From assembly GCF_015354345.1 (NCBI RefSeq), contig NZ_JADKYS010000001.1, forward strand, positions 868,001 to 932,000: DNA of 64,000 nt, written 5' to 3'. Source of the DNA: Methylophilus sp. 14. GTDB lineage: Bacteria; Pseudomonadota; Gammaproteobacteria; Burkholderiales; Methylophilaceae. The position numbers and the translations under genes are program-made. Of this stretch, positions 26,919 through 36,100 are shown piece after piece; position 1 is the stretch's first letter, and every line of letters starts with the position of its first letter. A model generated the notes under the pieces. The model did no database searches and had not been told where the DNA came from. It saw nothing but the letters and a program-made list of their open reading frames with translations.

Positions 26919-27824
26919 TTACTTGGTTTTTACTGAGTGACCACCAAATGCATTACGCATCAGTGACAGCAGTTTGTAGCTATAGCCTTCTGAGTCTTGG
27001 CTACGGAAACGTGCTTGCAACGCAGTTGTCAGCACTGGCGCTGCAACACCTTGCTCAACGGCTTCGACCACAGTCCAACGGCCTTCGCCAGAGTCAGCCA
27101 CGTATGGCGCGATTGCTTGCAGGCTTTGGTCTTCTTTCAAAGCTTCAGCGGTCAAGTCTAGCAACCAGCTGCGAACCACGGAGCCATGACGCCACAATTC
27201 TGTGATCTGCGCCAAGTTCAGGTTGAAGTCTTCTTTACCTTTGATCAGGTCCAGGCCTTCAGCAAATGCTTGCATCATGCCGTATTCGATACCGTTATGG
27301 ATCATTTTGGTGAAGTGGCCAGAACCAACTGGACCCACGTGCGCCCAACCGCGGTCAGCGTGTGTCAATGCTTGTGCATAAGGAGCCAATACGTCAGCGT
27401 ATTGTTTGTCGCCGCCGTACATCAGGCAGTAACCGTTGTCCAGGCCCCAAACACCACCGGAAGTGCCACAGTCGATAAAGCCGATACCATGTTCAGCTAA
27501 CATTGCGCCACGGCGCTGACTGTGTTTGTAGTTTGAGTTACCGCCGTCAACGATGATGTCGCCTTTGTTCAGCAGTGGGATCAGGTCTTTGATTTGATTT
27601 TCGGTGATTTCACCCGCTGGTAACATCAACCAGACAATTTTTTGGCCTTCGAGTTTGCTGACTGCATCAGCGACTGAGGTTGCTGCTTCCAGACCTTCTT
27701 CTTTTACGAGTCTGTTAACGAATTCGGTATTGAAGTCAAAACCAACCACGTTAATTTTGTGACGCAGCAAGCGTGCAGCCATGTTGCCGCCCATTTTGCC
27801 CAAGCCAATCATTGCTAATTTCAT
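26919..27824 (-). CDS. gnd: 6-phosphogluconate dehydrogenase (decarboxylating), short form
   Basis: A 301-residue enzyme, the short class (about 300 against about 470 for the E. coli type). Features are the Rossmann motif MIGLGKMGGNMAARLLRH with GFDFN at the end of the second strand (an Asp there suggests NAD rather than NADP, inference), the substrate motif DCGTSGGVWG, KMIHNGIEYGMMQAFAEG with the catalytic Lys, and the C-terminal AFGGHSVKTK. It makes ribulose-5-phosphate and CO2, the decarboxylating step of the oxidative RuMP cycle. It is divergent from pgl. Confidence 0.96.
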   Translation of the reverse strand: MKLAMIGLGKMGGNMAARLLRHKINVVGFDFNTEFVNRLVKEEGLEAATSVADAVSKLEGQKIVWLMLPAGEITENQIKDLIPLLNKGDIIVDGGNSNYKHSQRRGAMLAEHGIGFIDCGTSGGVWGLDNGYCLMYGGDKQYADVLAPYAQALTHADRGWAHVGPVGSGHFTKMIHNGIEYGMMQAFAEGLDLIKGKEDFNLNLAQITELWRHGSVVRSWLLDLTAEALKEDQSLQAIAPYVADSGEGRWTVVEAVEQGVAAPVLTTALQARFRSQDSEGYSYKLLSLMRNAFGGHSVKTK

Positions 27825-28008
27825 TCGGATTTTCCTATGGTGTGAGGATAGTTTTAAGAGACACCCATCTTTTGGATGGCATGAACTCGATCAGTGCTTC
27901 GGATAATTTTGCAGAATTATCATGTCGAGTCGGATATAATTATAGCAAATGCAGTCACGCACTAAAAGGCTGCGCACGCTTTTTTGTATTGTTTTTTACA
28001 GGTTTTCT
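27825..28008. promoter_or_regulatory. Divergent promoter region between gnd and pgl
   Basis: A perfect -10 hexamer TATAAT is seen at 27935-27940 on the plus strand, oriented towards pgl. The nearest -35-like TTGCAG (27909-27914) is spaced 20 bases, which is too long, so the -35 is uncertain. ATATAATTATA is nearly palindromic and could also supply a -10 towards gnd. Confidence 0.4.
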
Positions 28009-28695
28009 ATGTCTTTGAATGTTCAAACTCGTTGGCACTCGTTTCAATCCCAGGAAGAAATTAACCAGGCGGCTCTCAATAGAGTTTTGGCGGCAGCGGA
28101 TGCAGCCATTGCCAAACATGGTAGTTTTCTGATTGTGTTGGCGGGTGGCAGTACCCCCAAAGCCGTTTACCAATTATTAGCCAAGGCCGATGCAGATTGG
28201 GCTAACTGGCACGTGTATCACAATGATGACCGCTGCTTGCCGGTGGATCATGTCGAGCGCAACAGCAAAATGGCGCGCGATGCCTGGTTAAGCCATGTGG
28301 CCATTCCCGCCAGCCAGATTCATGATATTCCGGCTGAATTGGGCAATATTGAAGGCGCGAAAGCGTATGCGGAAACACTGAAAGGTGTGCGTACGTTTGA
28401 CCTGGTGATTTTAGGTCTGGGTGAAGATGGTCACACCGCCAGCCTGTTCCCCGGCCAGGTGGTGAATAACACCGCAGATGCCGTGCCAGTATTCAACTCG
28501 CCCAAGCCGCCTGCAGATCGCATTACCATTAGCCAAGATCGCCTCAATAATACGCATGAAGTTATGTTCCTGGTCACTGGCGCAGGTAAGCAAGAAGCCG
28601 TCGATAATTGGCGTAACGGCGTGGCGATTCCAGCGACTTTGATACAATCGCCTAATGGTGTTGATGTATATTGCTTTGGAGTTGCACTTAACTAA
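28009..28695 (+). CDS. pgl: 6-phosphogluconolactonase
   Basis: A 228-residue SugarP-isomerase-fold protein. Start chosen at ATG 28009 (MSLNVQTRWHSF) because the upstream in-frame codons encode an atypical basic tail. Conserved motifs are IVLAGGSTPKAVYQLL, NDDRCLPVDHVERNSKMARDAWL and LGLGEDGHTASLFPG. It hydrolyses the lactone made by Zwf. Transcribed away from gnd and zwf, with a tetraloop terminator straight after it. Confidence 0.95.
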   Translation: MSLNVQTRWHSFQSQEEINQAALNRVLAAADAAIAKHGSFLIVLAGGSTPKAVYQLLAKADADWANWHVYHNDDRCLPVDHVERNSKMARDAWLSHVAIPASQIHDIPAELGNIEGAKAYAETLKGVRTFDLVILGLGEDGHTASLFPGQVVNNTADAVPVFNSPKPPADRITISQDRLNNTHEVMFLVTGAGKQEAVDNWRNGVAIPATLIQSPNGVDVYCFGVALN

Positions 28696-28696
28696 G

Positions 28697-28868
28697 CTTA
28701 AGTTAAAGCCACAGAGAACACAGAGGCCACAGAGAGAAATCTTTGTGGCTTTTTTATAACCCTTCAACTTCAGTTAAGTATTTGTTTGAGCTACAGAGGA
28801 CAAGGAGGTCACAGAAAAAAGTCTCTCAGGTTTTTAACTCTGTGTTCTCTGTGCCCTCTGTGGCTAAG
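28697..28868. repeat. Cluster of CACAGAG-type repeats
   Basis: The gap between pgl and the DUF1003 gene holds several variants of GCCACAGAG-N-CACAGAGG: plus orientation at 28707-28736, a diverged one at 28791-28808 and reverse orientation at 28834-28863. The first and last can pair over about 30 bases. The first copy also supplies the pgl terminator. Similar CACAGAG words are found between genes in many bacteria (from memory). Confidence 0.7.
28726..28756 (+). terminator. Terminator of pgl
   Basis: GCCACAGAGA (28726-28735) pairs with TCTTTGTGGC (28740-28749) around a GAAA tetraloop, followed by TTTTTT. One G-T pair. It is embedded in the CACAGAG repeat cluster. Confidence 0.88.
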
Positions 28869-28877
28869 TCATTGTTT

Positions 28878-29432
28878 TTAATGTTTTTCAGCCAGCAACT
28901 GCTCAAGTAACCCAATTTGCTTTTGCTGTAAAAGAATTAGTTCCTGCCACTGCTGCTCACGCAAGCCATCCAGTTTTTCATGGAGCAGTAAAATCTCTAA
29001 TTCTGCTTTTAAATTCACTTCGTAGTCGTGTTCAGCCTGGCGGCGGTCAATTTCTGATTGCCGGTTTTGCGACATCAGGATAATCGGTGCCTGAATCGAC
29101 GCCAGCATGGATAAAAACAGGTTGAGCAGAATATAAGGATAGGGGTCGAACGCACTGTTGCTGCGAAGCAGGATCACGGAATTCAGGATCACCCAGCTCA
29201 CCAGAATCAGCAGGAAGATAAAAATAAAGGTCCAAGAGCCGCCAAAGCGGGCCATGGCATCGGCTGCACGCTGGCCGCGACTGGGCACTTCATGGGTGTG
29301 ATGCGCGGCCAGGTTGCGCGACACCGGGTGGCGCTCGGTCATGTGCCGGGCGACACGTTGCATATGTTCATCCATGGTTTCGTATTGCGTGCCCATCAGG
29401 CCTTCTGCAATATGGTGTTTGCGGAGTGACAT
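28878..29432 (-). CDS. DUF1003 membrane protein
   Basis: A 184-residue product, start ATG 29432 with AAGGA eight bases upstream. The basic N-terminal region is followed by two membrane segments (about residues 68-90 and 100-122, WTFIFIFLLILVSWVILNSV and YILLNLFLSMLASIQAPIIL). The C-terminus is a long charged helix (about 123-184), likely coiled coil. The ARFGGSWTFI and ASIQAPIILMSQNRQ segments are the DUF1003 signature. Function is not established; members sit in the inner membrane. Mrp is encoded upstream on the same strand. Confidence 0.85.
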   Translation of the reverse strand: MSLRKHHIAEGLMGTQYETMDEHMQRVARHMTERHPVSRNLAAHHTHEVPSRGQRAADAMARFGGSWTFIFIFLLILVSWVILNSVILLRSNSAFDPYPYILLNLFLSMLASIQAPIILMSQNRQSEIDRRQAEHDYEVNLKAELEILLLHEKLDGLREQQWQELILLQQKQIGLLEQLLAEKH

Positions 29433-29459
29433 ATGCAACGTCCTTGCTGAGGGTGGGAG

Positions 29460-30548
29460 TTAGGTTTTTTGAATCACAATATTAGGGAATTTAGCGCTGT
29501 GATCCAGGCTGGCGATGGCGATTTTGCTCGCGGCTTTGCGTGCGATTTCTTTATAGCTTTGTGCAATGGCACTGTCGGGCGCGGCGACCACGGTCGGCTG
29601 GCCGCTATCGGCTTGCATGCGGATATTGATGTCCAGCGGTAAGCTGCCCAGTAAATCTACGTTGTAGTCGTTGGCCATCACCGCGCCGCCGCCAGCACCA
29701 AAAATATGCTCTTCATGGCCGCAGTTGGAGCAGATGTGCGTACTCATGTTTTCGACGATGCCCAAAATCGGGATGCCAACTTTCTCAAACATTTTCAGGC
29801 CTTTGCGCGCATCCAATAGAGCAATGTCTTGCGGCGTGGTGACAATAATGGCGCCAGTCACCGGGATTTTCTGCGCTAATGTCAGCTGGATATCGCCGGT
29901 GCCTGGTGGCAAGTCAATGACCAGGTAGTCCAGGTCTTGCCAGCGCGTGTCGCGCAATAGTTGCTCCAGTGCGCCGGTGACCATCGGGCCGCGCCATACC
30001 ATGGGCGTGTCAGTGTCGACCAGGAAGCCGATGCTCATGGCCTGGATGCCGTGCGCGCGCATAGGCTCTATGCTTTTGCCGTCGGCGCTATCCGGGCGGC
30101 CAGAAATGCCCAGCATCTGTGGCTGGCTAGGGCCGTAAATATCAGCATCCAGCAGGCCCACCGTAGCGCCTTCGGCGGCCAGCGCCAGCGCGAGGTTGAC
30201 TGAGGTGGTGGACTTGCCGACACCGCCTTTGCCTGAAGCCACGGCAATCACATTTTTCACGTTAGGCAATAAATTCACGCCACGTTGCACACCATGTGCC
30301 ACGATGCGGCTACCCACATTGACGGTGATCCTGTCAATGCCATCTATAGTTTTCAGTGCGTCAGTTATTTGCTGGCGAATAGATTCCAGTTGGCTTTGTG
30401 CAGGGTAGCCCAGCACCACATCGAGGCTGACATCGTTGCCATTGATCTGAATGTTCTTGATTGATTTGGCGCTGACGAAGTCTTTGCCGGTATTGGGGTC
30501 TATGCAAAGTTTTAAGGTGCTTTGAATGATAAGTTCGCTAATGGCCAT
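29460..30548 (-). CDS. apbC: Mrp/ApbC iron-sulfur cluster carrier ATPase
   Basis: A 362-residue product. Residues 1-85 form the MIP18/DUF59-like domain. The deviant Walker A VASGKGGVGKSTTSVNLA lies near residue 103, with switch motifs LLDADIYGPSQP and VIDLPPGTGD. The CSNCG motif near residue 273 supplies the two cysteines that hold a bridging [4Fe-4S] cluster in the dimer. It delivers Fe-S clusters to apo-proteins. It lies 27 bases upstream of the DUF1003 gene and may be co-transcribed with it. Confidence 0.95.
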   Translation of the reverse strand: MAISELIIQSTLKLCIDPNTGKDFVSAKSIKNIQINGNDVSLDVVLGYPAQSQLESIRQQITDALKTIDGIDRITVNVGSRIVAHGVQRGVNLLPNVKNVIAVASGKGGVGKSTTSVNLALALAAEGATVGLLDADIYGPSQPQMLGISGRPDSADGKSIEPMRAHGIQAMSIGFLVDTDTPMVWRGPMVTGALEQLLRDTRWQDLDYLVIDLPPGTGDIQLTLAQKIPVTGAIIVTTPQDIALLDARKGLKMFEKVGIPILGIVENMSTHICSNCGHEEHIFGAGGGAVMANDYNVDLLGSLPLDINIRMQADSGQPTVVAAPDSAIAQSYKEIARKAASKIAIASLDHSAKFPNIVIQKT

Positions 30549-30593
30549 GCCTGAGGTTCCTGCGGTAATGCCCGACTAATTAGATCAGGTATT

Positions 30594-31637
30594 TTACCGC
30601 ATTGGTGTGCATTCGTCATGCCACATCTGGTGCGTCAGGTTAACTGCTTGCTCGCCGGATGTGCGGTAGTGATGGTGAAACGTATCAAAACAATGCGCCC
30701 AGCTCCACAGGCTGCGGGCTTTGAGCCGAATGGCTTGTTTGTTTAATAGCTCGCAGCGCACAATCGCTTGCTTGAGGTCGTGGTGTAGCACGCCGGAAAA
30801 TCCTTGTTCGACCACGTCTCTGGGGCCGGTGACATCAAAAGCGGCGACGGGCAAGCCGTTGCACATGGCTTCTATCATCACAATGCCAAAGGTGTCGGTC
30901 CGGGAAGGGAAGGCGAATACATCGTGTTGCGCATACAGTTCGGCTAGCTGCTGGCCATAGCGGTAGCCTACAAAATGGATGCGAGGGTATTTTTGTTTGA
31001 GGGTTTCTAAATAAGGGCCATTCCCTGCGATCGTAATCTCAAATTCATCCTGGTAAATACATAATGCATCCAGGTTTTTCTCTTTGCTGACACGGCCTAC
31101 GTTCAAAACGCGCAATTTGTTTGTGGGTGGGGTGTTGGTTGTTGAACTCATTAATTGCTCGGAGACGCCGCGCGACCAGATTACCAGGTGATGAAATCCC
31201 TGCTTGAGTAATGTTTGACGCATGCCTTCGGTCGCCACAAAGGTGGTCAAAGCGCCGCGATGAAACCAGCGTAAATAGGCATAGGTCCAGCGTGCCGGGA
31301 TGTGCCACATCAATGCAAGATACTCTGGAAAGCGTGTGTGGTAAGCCGTGGTGTACGGCTTTTGATTTAACTTGCACCAGTGCCGCGCCACCAAGCCCAT
31401 CAGTCCTTCAGTCGCAATGTGCAATTGGGTTGGCTGCATGCGGTTGAGGGTGCGCCACAGGCGGAAAGGTTGCAGGTTGAGCTGGATTTCCGGGTAAAAC
31501 GGCAATGGCATCCAGCGATACAAACTGGGATGCAGCACGCGGAAGCGGATGTTACGCGACCTGGCGATCCGGCGCAGGTTTTTATAAGTGGTCGAAACGC
31601 CATTGGTCTGCTGGAAGGTATCCGTCACAATCAACAT
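30594..31637 (-). CDS. GT4-family glycosyltransferase
   Basis: A 347-residue GT-B protein. The N-terminal motif is IVTDTFQQTNGVSTTYKNL, followed by YHTRFPEYL, the C-domain nucleotide-binding start LRVLNVGRVSKEKNLDALC and the donor-site motif FPSRTDTFGIVMIEAMCNGLPVAA. The first Glu of the EX7E pair is replaced by Asp. It resembles glycosyltransferases that act on glycolipids (alpha-mannosyl/glucosyl transferases). Cytoplasmic face of the membrane is likely; the acceptor is unknown. It is separate from mrp and has no polysaccharide cluster around it. Confidence 0.85.
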   Translation of the reverse strand: MLIVTDTFQQTNGVSTTYKNLRRIARSRNIRFRVLHPSLYRWMPLPFYPEIQLNLQPFRLWRTLNRMQPTQLHIATEGLMGLVARHWCKLNQKPYTTAYHTRFPEYLALMWHIPARWTYAYLRWFHRGALTTFVATEGMRQTLLKQGFHHLVIWSRGVSEQLMSSTTNTPPTNKLRVLNVGRVSKEKNLDALCIYQDEFEITIAGNGPYLETLKQKYPRIHFVGYRYGQQLAELYAQHDVFAFPSRTDTFGIVMIEAMCNGLPVAAFDVTGPRDVVEQGFSGVLHHDLKQAIVRCELLNKQAIRLKARSLWSWAHCFDTFHHHYRTSGEQAVNLTHQMWHDECTPMR

Positions 31638-31876
31638 CGTTCACTGCGCTCCAAGGCTGGGGATGGCTTTATCTTGCCCAGCTTGCGTGACGGGATTATG
31701 ACTGTCTGTGTTTAACCGGTCATGGCGAATATGATCGCGAGCCAATTTGAGGGGTTGTTGTCAGCCTAGTGTAAGTTTAATGGGCGAGCGGGTAAGCACC
31801 ATGTAAGAAAGGATGGGTAAGGTGGTTCGTGTCGACGGCAGTAAACGTTTTTGGTTTTAATATTTGGAGAATACTC

Positions 31877-32335
31877 ATGAACAAACTCTTTGTACTCACT
31901 CTTCTTGCACTCAGCTATACCAACCATGCCAGTGCTGACACCCTGTTGCAAACAGCAGAGCAAGAGGGCGACTTTAAAACTTTTTTGCAAGCCGTCAAAA
32001 CCGCTGGTTTGGAGGGCGCACTGAATGATAAGGGGCCGATCACTTTATTTGCCCCTAACGACGCCGCGTTTGCCAAGCTACCTAAGGCCAAGCTCAAGGC
32101 ACTGATGGCCAACCCGGATCAACTCAAGAAAGTGCTTTCCTATCATGTATACCCCGGCAAAGTCACGCAGGCCGATGTGAGTGCCGGTAAAATTAAGTCA
32201 CTCGAGGGTGCCGATTTGCAGCTGTCAGTGACGGATGGTGTGAAAGTGAATAACGTGAAAGTGGTTGGCGATGAAATCAATGCGGATAACGGCGTGATTC
32301 ATACCGTGAGTGCGGTGTTGATACCCAAGAGTTAG
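31877..32335 (+). CDS. Secreted fasciclin-domain (FAS1) protein
   Basis: A 152-residue product starting at ATG 31877 with GGAG upstream. Signal peptide MNKLFVLTLLALSYTNHASA, then one FAS1 domain: TLLQTAEQEGDFKTFLQAVK, the H1 motif GPITLFAPNDAAFAKLP, LKKVLSYHVYPGKVT and the H2 motif ADNGVIHTVSAVLIP. FAS1 domains mediate adhesion or protein contacts in the periplasm or outside. Single-domain bacterial forms are common and their role is mostly unknown. It has its own terminator. Confidence 0.93.
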   Translation: MNKLFVLTLLALSYTNHASADTLLQTAEQEGDFKTFLQAVKTAGLEGALNDKGPITLFAPNDAAFAKLPKAKLKALMANPDQLKKVLSYHVYPGKVTQADVSAGKIKSLEGADLQLSVTDGVKVNNVKVVGDEINADNGVIHTVSAVLIPKS

Positions 32336-32345
32336 CATAATGGCA

Positions 32346-32371
32346 AAAAGCCCTGTTAAGCAGGGCTTTTT
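32346..32371 (+). terminator. Terminator of the fasciclin gene
   Basis: Perfect 10-bp stem AAAAGCCCTG/CAGGGCTTTT (32346-32355 with 32361-32370), 5-nt loop, T-run at the 3' side. Confidence 0.93.
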
Positions 32372-32389
32372 ATGACACACTGTTGCAAC

Positions 32390-32701
32390 CTAAATGCTTG
32401 AAAGTCTTTCAACCGTATCCGGATATTGCTCCACCATGCGAATCAGCACCGCGGCCTGAGCATTCGGCCTGGCACGTCCTTGTTCCCAGTTTTCTAAAGT
32501 ACGTTCATTCGTGCGCAAATAGCGCGCAAATACCCCACGCGACAAATGCAAGCGCTCGCGCAATTGCAACAAATCTTGTGGGGTGATGTGTGGCACTGCT
32601 TTCTTTTCAACCAAGTGCGTACGCAAGGTGAGTTTGCCTGTACGCACTTGTTCCAAGGCATCAAACCCTTCTTGTAGCTCAGCAAAAATATCTCGGTTCA
32701 T
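32390..32701 (-). CDS. HigA-like antitoxin, HTH (XRE) regulator
   Basis: A 103-residue product. The C-terminal half is a helix-turn-helix of the Cro/C1 type (TPQDLLQLRERLHLSRGVFARYL, then NERTLENWEQGRARPN). The N-terminal part would neutralise the toxin. Its start overlaps the stop of the toxin gene by 4 bases, the toxin-first order typical of HigBA and NadS-type systems. It probably represses the shared promoter in 33043-33125. Confidence 0.85.
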   Translation of the reverse strand: MNRDIFAELQEGFDALEQVRTGKLTLRTHLVEKKAVPHITPQDLLQLRERLHLSRGVFARYLRTNERTLENWEQGRARPNAQAAVLIRMVEQYPDTVERLSSI

Positions 32702-33042
32702 GTTGAACTCCTTGCTTGTAATTCATGCTTGATTAACTCTTTTAACACTCTTTTTTGGTCTGGGCTCAGATCATCTCTATCGTCTTTACTATAGAGCGTA
32801 AAAAGCCAGAACTGGAGGCCAGACGCCCACCAATAATAGATGACTCTCAATCCTCCTCGTTTGCCTTTGCCACGCTTTGCATCAGCAAAGCGCATTTTCC
32901 GCAAACCTCCCGCCCCCTCAATCACATCACCAGCTTCCGGGTTTTGCATCAATTCATTTTGCAAAGCCCGAAAGCCTTCATCATCCAGAAAATCCTGACG
33001 GTAACGGGCAAATGCGGTCAACTCAATAAATAGAGCTCTCAT
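32698..33042 (-). CDS. HigB-2/RelE-like toxin
   Basis: A 114-residue RelE-superfamily protein. Recognisable features are the helix FRALQNELMQNPEAGDVIEGAGGLRKMRFA, then the basic RGKGKRGGLRVIYYWW strand and LFTLYSKDDRDDLSPDQ. This is the PF06296-type toxin that cleaves mRNA at the ribosome. First gene of the toxin-antitoxin pair, coupled to the antitoxin by ATGA overlap. The pair lies downstream of the first FecIR/receptor module. Confidence 0.85.
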   Translation of the reverse strand: MRALFIELTAFARYRQDFLDDEGFRALQNELMQNPEAGDVIEGAGGLRKMRFADAKRGKGKRGGLRVIYYWWASGLQFWLFTLYSKDDRDDLSPDQKRVLKELIKHELQARSST

Positions 33043-33125
33043 TTAATTATTGTACGTAAGTTGCGTATATTTATGCAACAAGATTTTATGGTTTGGTAAA
33101 GTAAAAGCAGTGATTGTTGCTGGAA

Positions 33126-36100
33126 CTAGTCCGGCACAAAATGCCAATTCAAGCTAAACCAGACACCTCTTGGCGCGCCTGGCGCAATAAAATTAGTACT
33201 CAGCCAATCACCTGAGTTATGGTTATAGCCACCAGGACCGATGGCTCCATAAATACTTGGTGAGAATGGATTCCGACCCAATCTACCTGCACTAAAGTAT
33301 TCTTTATCAAAAATATTGTTAACCACTAAACTGGCTGTCCACTCCTTACTTAACTTGTAACTTGTTTGAAAGTTAAACGTGGCATATCCAGAAACTTTCC
33401 CTGGATTGTTAGTAGGTTGGCGGGGCTGCCTTACTTGTACAAAGCCGCCAGCACCGTTTGGTATTTCCACGGTGATATATTCTGTTACGCCGGATTTATG
33501 TTCGTTGTTTTCATTTCCACGTAGAAAACTCTCAGAATGCGCTACTGCATTTAGTGCTATCGACCATTTATCTGTTAAGTCATATCTGACATTTGCATTC
33601 AGATTATGTAGAGGAACGCCAGGCATTCGGTCTCCAGGTTTAACTGTAATAAAGCGGAACACCTCGCCATCTCCCGTTGCGTTGTAGTATGAAGATACCG
33701 CACTGCTATTATTCTCTGAGTTCATTCGAAAGCTGTCTTGGAAGGTAGCATCGGTAAGTGCATAATTGAGACTAAATCCAAGCTTATCTTTTTTGCCTGA
33801 GATTCCTGCTTCAATCCCTCTACGACGTGTTTCGCCAATAGTCTGAAAATAACTGTTAGCAGCGCCAACTGAGACTAAATAAATATCATTCTTCAAATCA
33901 GTCTGGTATGCCCCAATGTTCCATTGAATACTCTCACCCAGTGTTCCTCTCAATCCCATATCATAAGTAGTTGCTTTGATTTGGGGCAAAAATGGATCGC
34001 CAGAGAGTGTTGTAGGTAATGTACAGCTTCTATTCTCAGCAAGGCTCCTAGGAATATCCACAACCTCATCTGGATCTTGAAGCCCATTGCCGTTTGCGTC
34101 TATGTACCCAGTAAAGCCTGATGGCCTCGGGTCAAATGCACACCCCAACTCGATTACGCTTGGCACGCGCGTACCTTGAGCCCAATTACTATAAACACTT
34201 AGGTTTTCTTTGATTTGCCATATAGCACCCAAAGATGGATTGAGTGAGTAAAAACTAAACTTTTCAGTTTCAGCAGGTTTTAAAAGCCTGCCGCCATCCA
34301 CTGGTTTATAGCCAGTAGTGGGGCAGTTTTCTTCGGACCCGATACATAAACCATAAAAATCAGGATAAGCTCGATATTTAGCTAAATCGAAAAATTCAAA
34401 TGCGGTACGCGTTGCTACTTTGTTTGTGATTCGGGTCTGGTTGTATCGGGCTGCGCTGGTAATATGTAGGGTCTCAATCGGGCTCCATGTATCACTGAAG
34501 TAAATACTTTTAGTCAGTGAGGTGCCTTTAAAATTATTGTTTGCAAAATCTACATCTGCAGCTGCATATTCGTCGCGAATATCTTCTGGCGATAAATATG
34601 CCTTGCGGTTTTCATCAAACAAACCCAAGCGCTGGCTATTTTTATATGATGCATTCGCAGAATCTAGCGAGATTCCAACCATCAACTTATGCTTCTCCAG
34701 ATTCCAGTTGAATTGGGTTGAAAATCCATCGACTACTTGTCTAATATTGTTATTGGTAATCAATGAGACTGGTGTTCCATCAACAACGCCAGGAAGATTG
34801 TTCAACACGCCATCCGGTAGAATTCCGCCAGGATTCTGAGCATTCGTTATCGTAAGCGGGGCTGCGGGATTTGCATCATAGGCTTGTAAACATGCATCTT
34901 TATTCACTGGCGCAATACTTACAACCAAATGTTTGACTCCATCCGTTGTATAAAAATAATTTCCACCACCTTCAGACAAAGGGTCAACGTTGAATGTACT
35001 AAACCTGGAGTCTGCAATCCCCGTGCCCCCAGAGAGCGAGTAAGAGGCTTCGCCATTCGAATAGGTTTCAATTGACGCAAGCTCAGGTACGGTCAAGTTT
35101 GTGAATAGAGAATTCTGAAGATTTTGGTAGTAAAGAAAATTTATGCGCGCTTGCTCAGCATAAGTGGAAGATCCAGCATCATTTGAAAGATCCCGGTTTT
35201 TTGAGTTTGGCGCCAAGGCTGCTAACTGAGCCTCTAAATCATAGCTAGGATCACTACTGTTCGCCAAAAAGTCCGCAATAAATGGGTTAGAACTAAAATC
35301 CCCAGGGTCTGCTAAATCAAATACATAATAATCTGGGATACCATATTTATTCGTGCTAATAAAATTACAACTAAACTGCTCCCCCTGAGCTAGATTACGC
35401 TGAATGTATTGTTCACTTCCAAAGCCGTCCATATAAGCATCGGCACCCAATGAGTGTCTTTTGCTTTCTCTTCTGTAAATTTGACTCGTGATGCTGAAAT
35501 TCTCAGTTGCCTGAAAAGCACCCGAAAGTTGAAACTGAAGGAGCTTGTTCTTTGTTGTATCCTCTGATGTGAATGTTGCTTCTCGATCTTGTGCATACAT
35601 TTGAGATGGCACTAGGCCGTTACCCACCAAGTCAGTCTGAACAATTAGGCTGCTCAGATTCAGATCCAGTTTTTCTCCGCGATAACTACCCTTGGTGAAG
35701 AGCTGGTTAACCTTACTGGGAGAGTTAACTCTCCAGCCGTCCTCAAGGAAAAAGTTGCCCGCTCCAAATAATGCAAACTTTCCATTGTTGACACCGCCCT
35801 CTACTTGTAATTGCTTACGTCCAAAAGAGCCAGTGAGTATCTCAGCATCAGCACCAGCGTTATTAAAGCCATCTTTAGTTTTAAGTGAGAATGCGCCGCC
35901 TAATGTGTTTAAACCAAAAATCGGATTCGATCCTGGGAACACATCAACGCTCGACAAAGCATTCATGGGAATCATGTCCCAGTTCACGACATCACCAAAT
36001 GGCTCATTCACGCGGATGCCATCAAAGAAAACACTCAAGCCTTGCGGCGTGCCAATCTGCGGCCCTGCGGTAAAACCACGGTATTGCACATCCATCTGAA

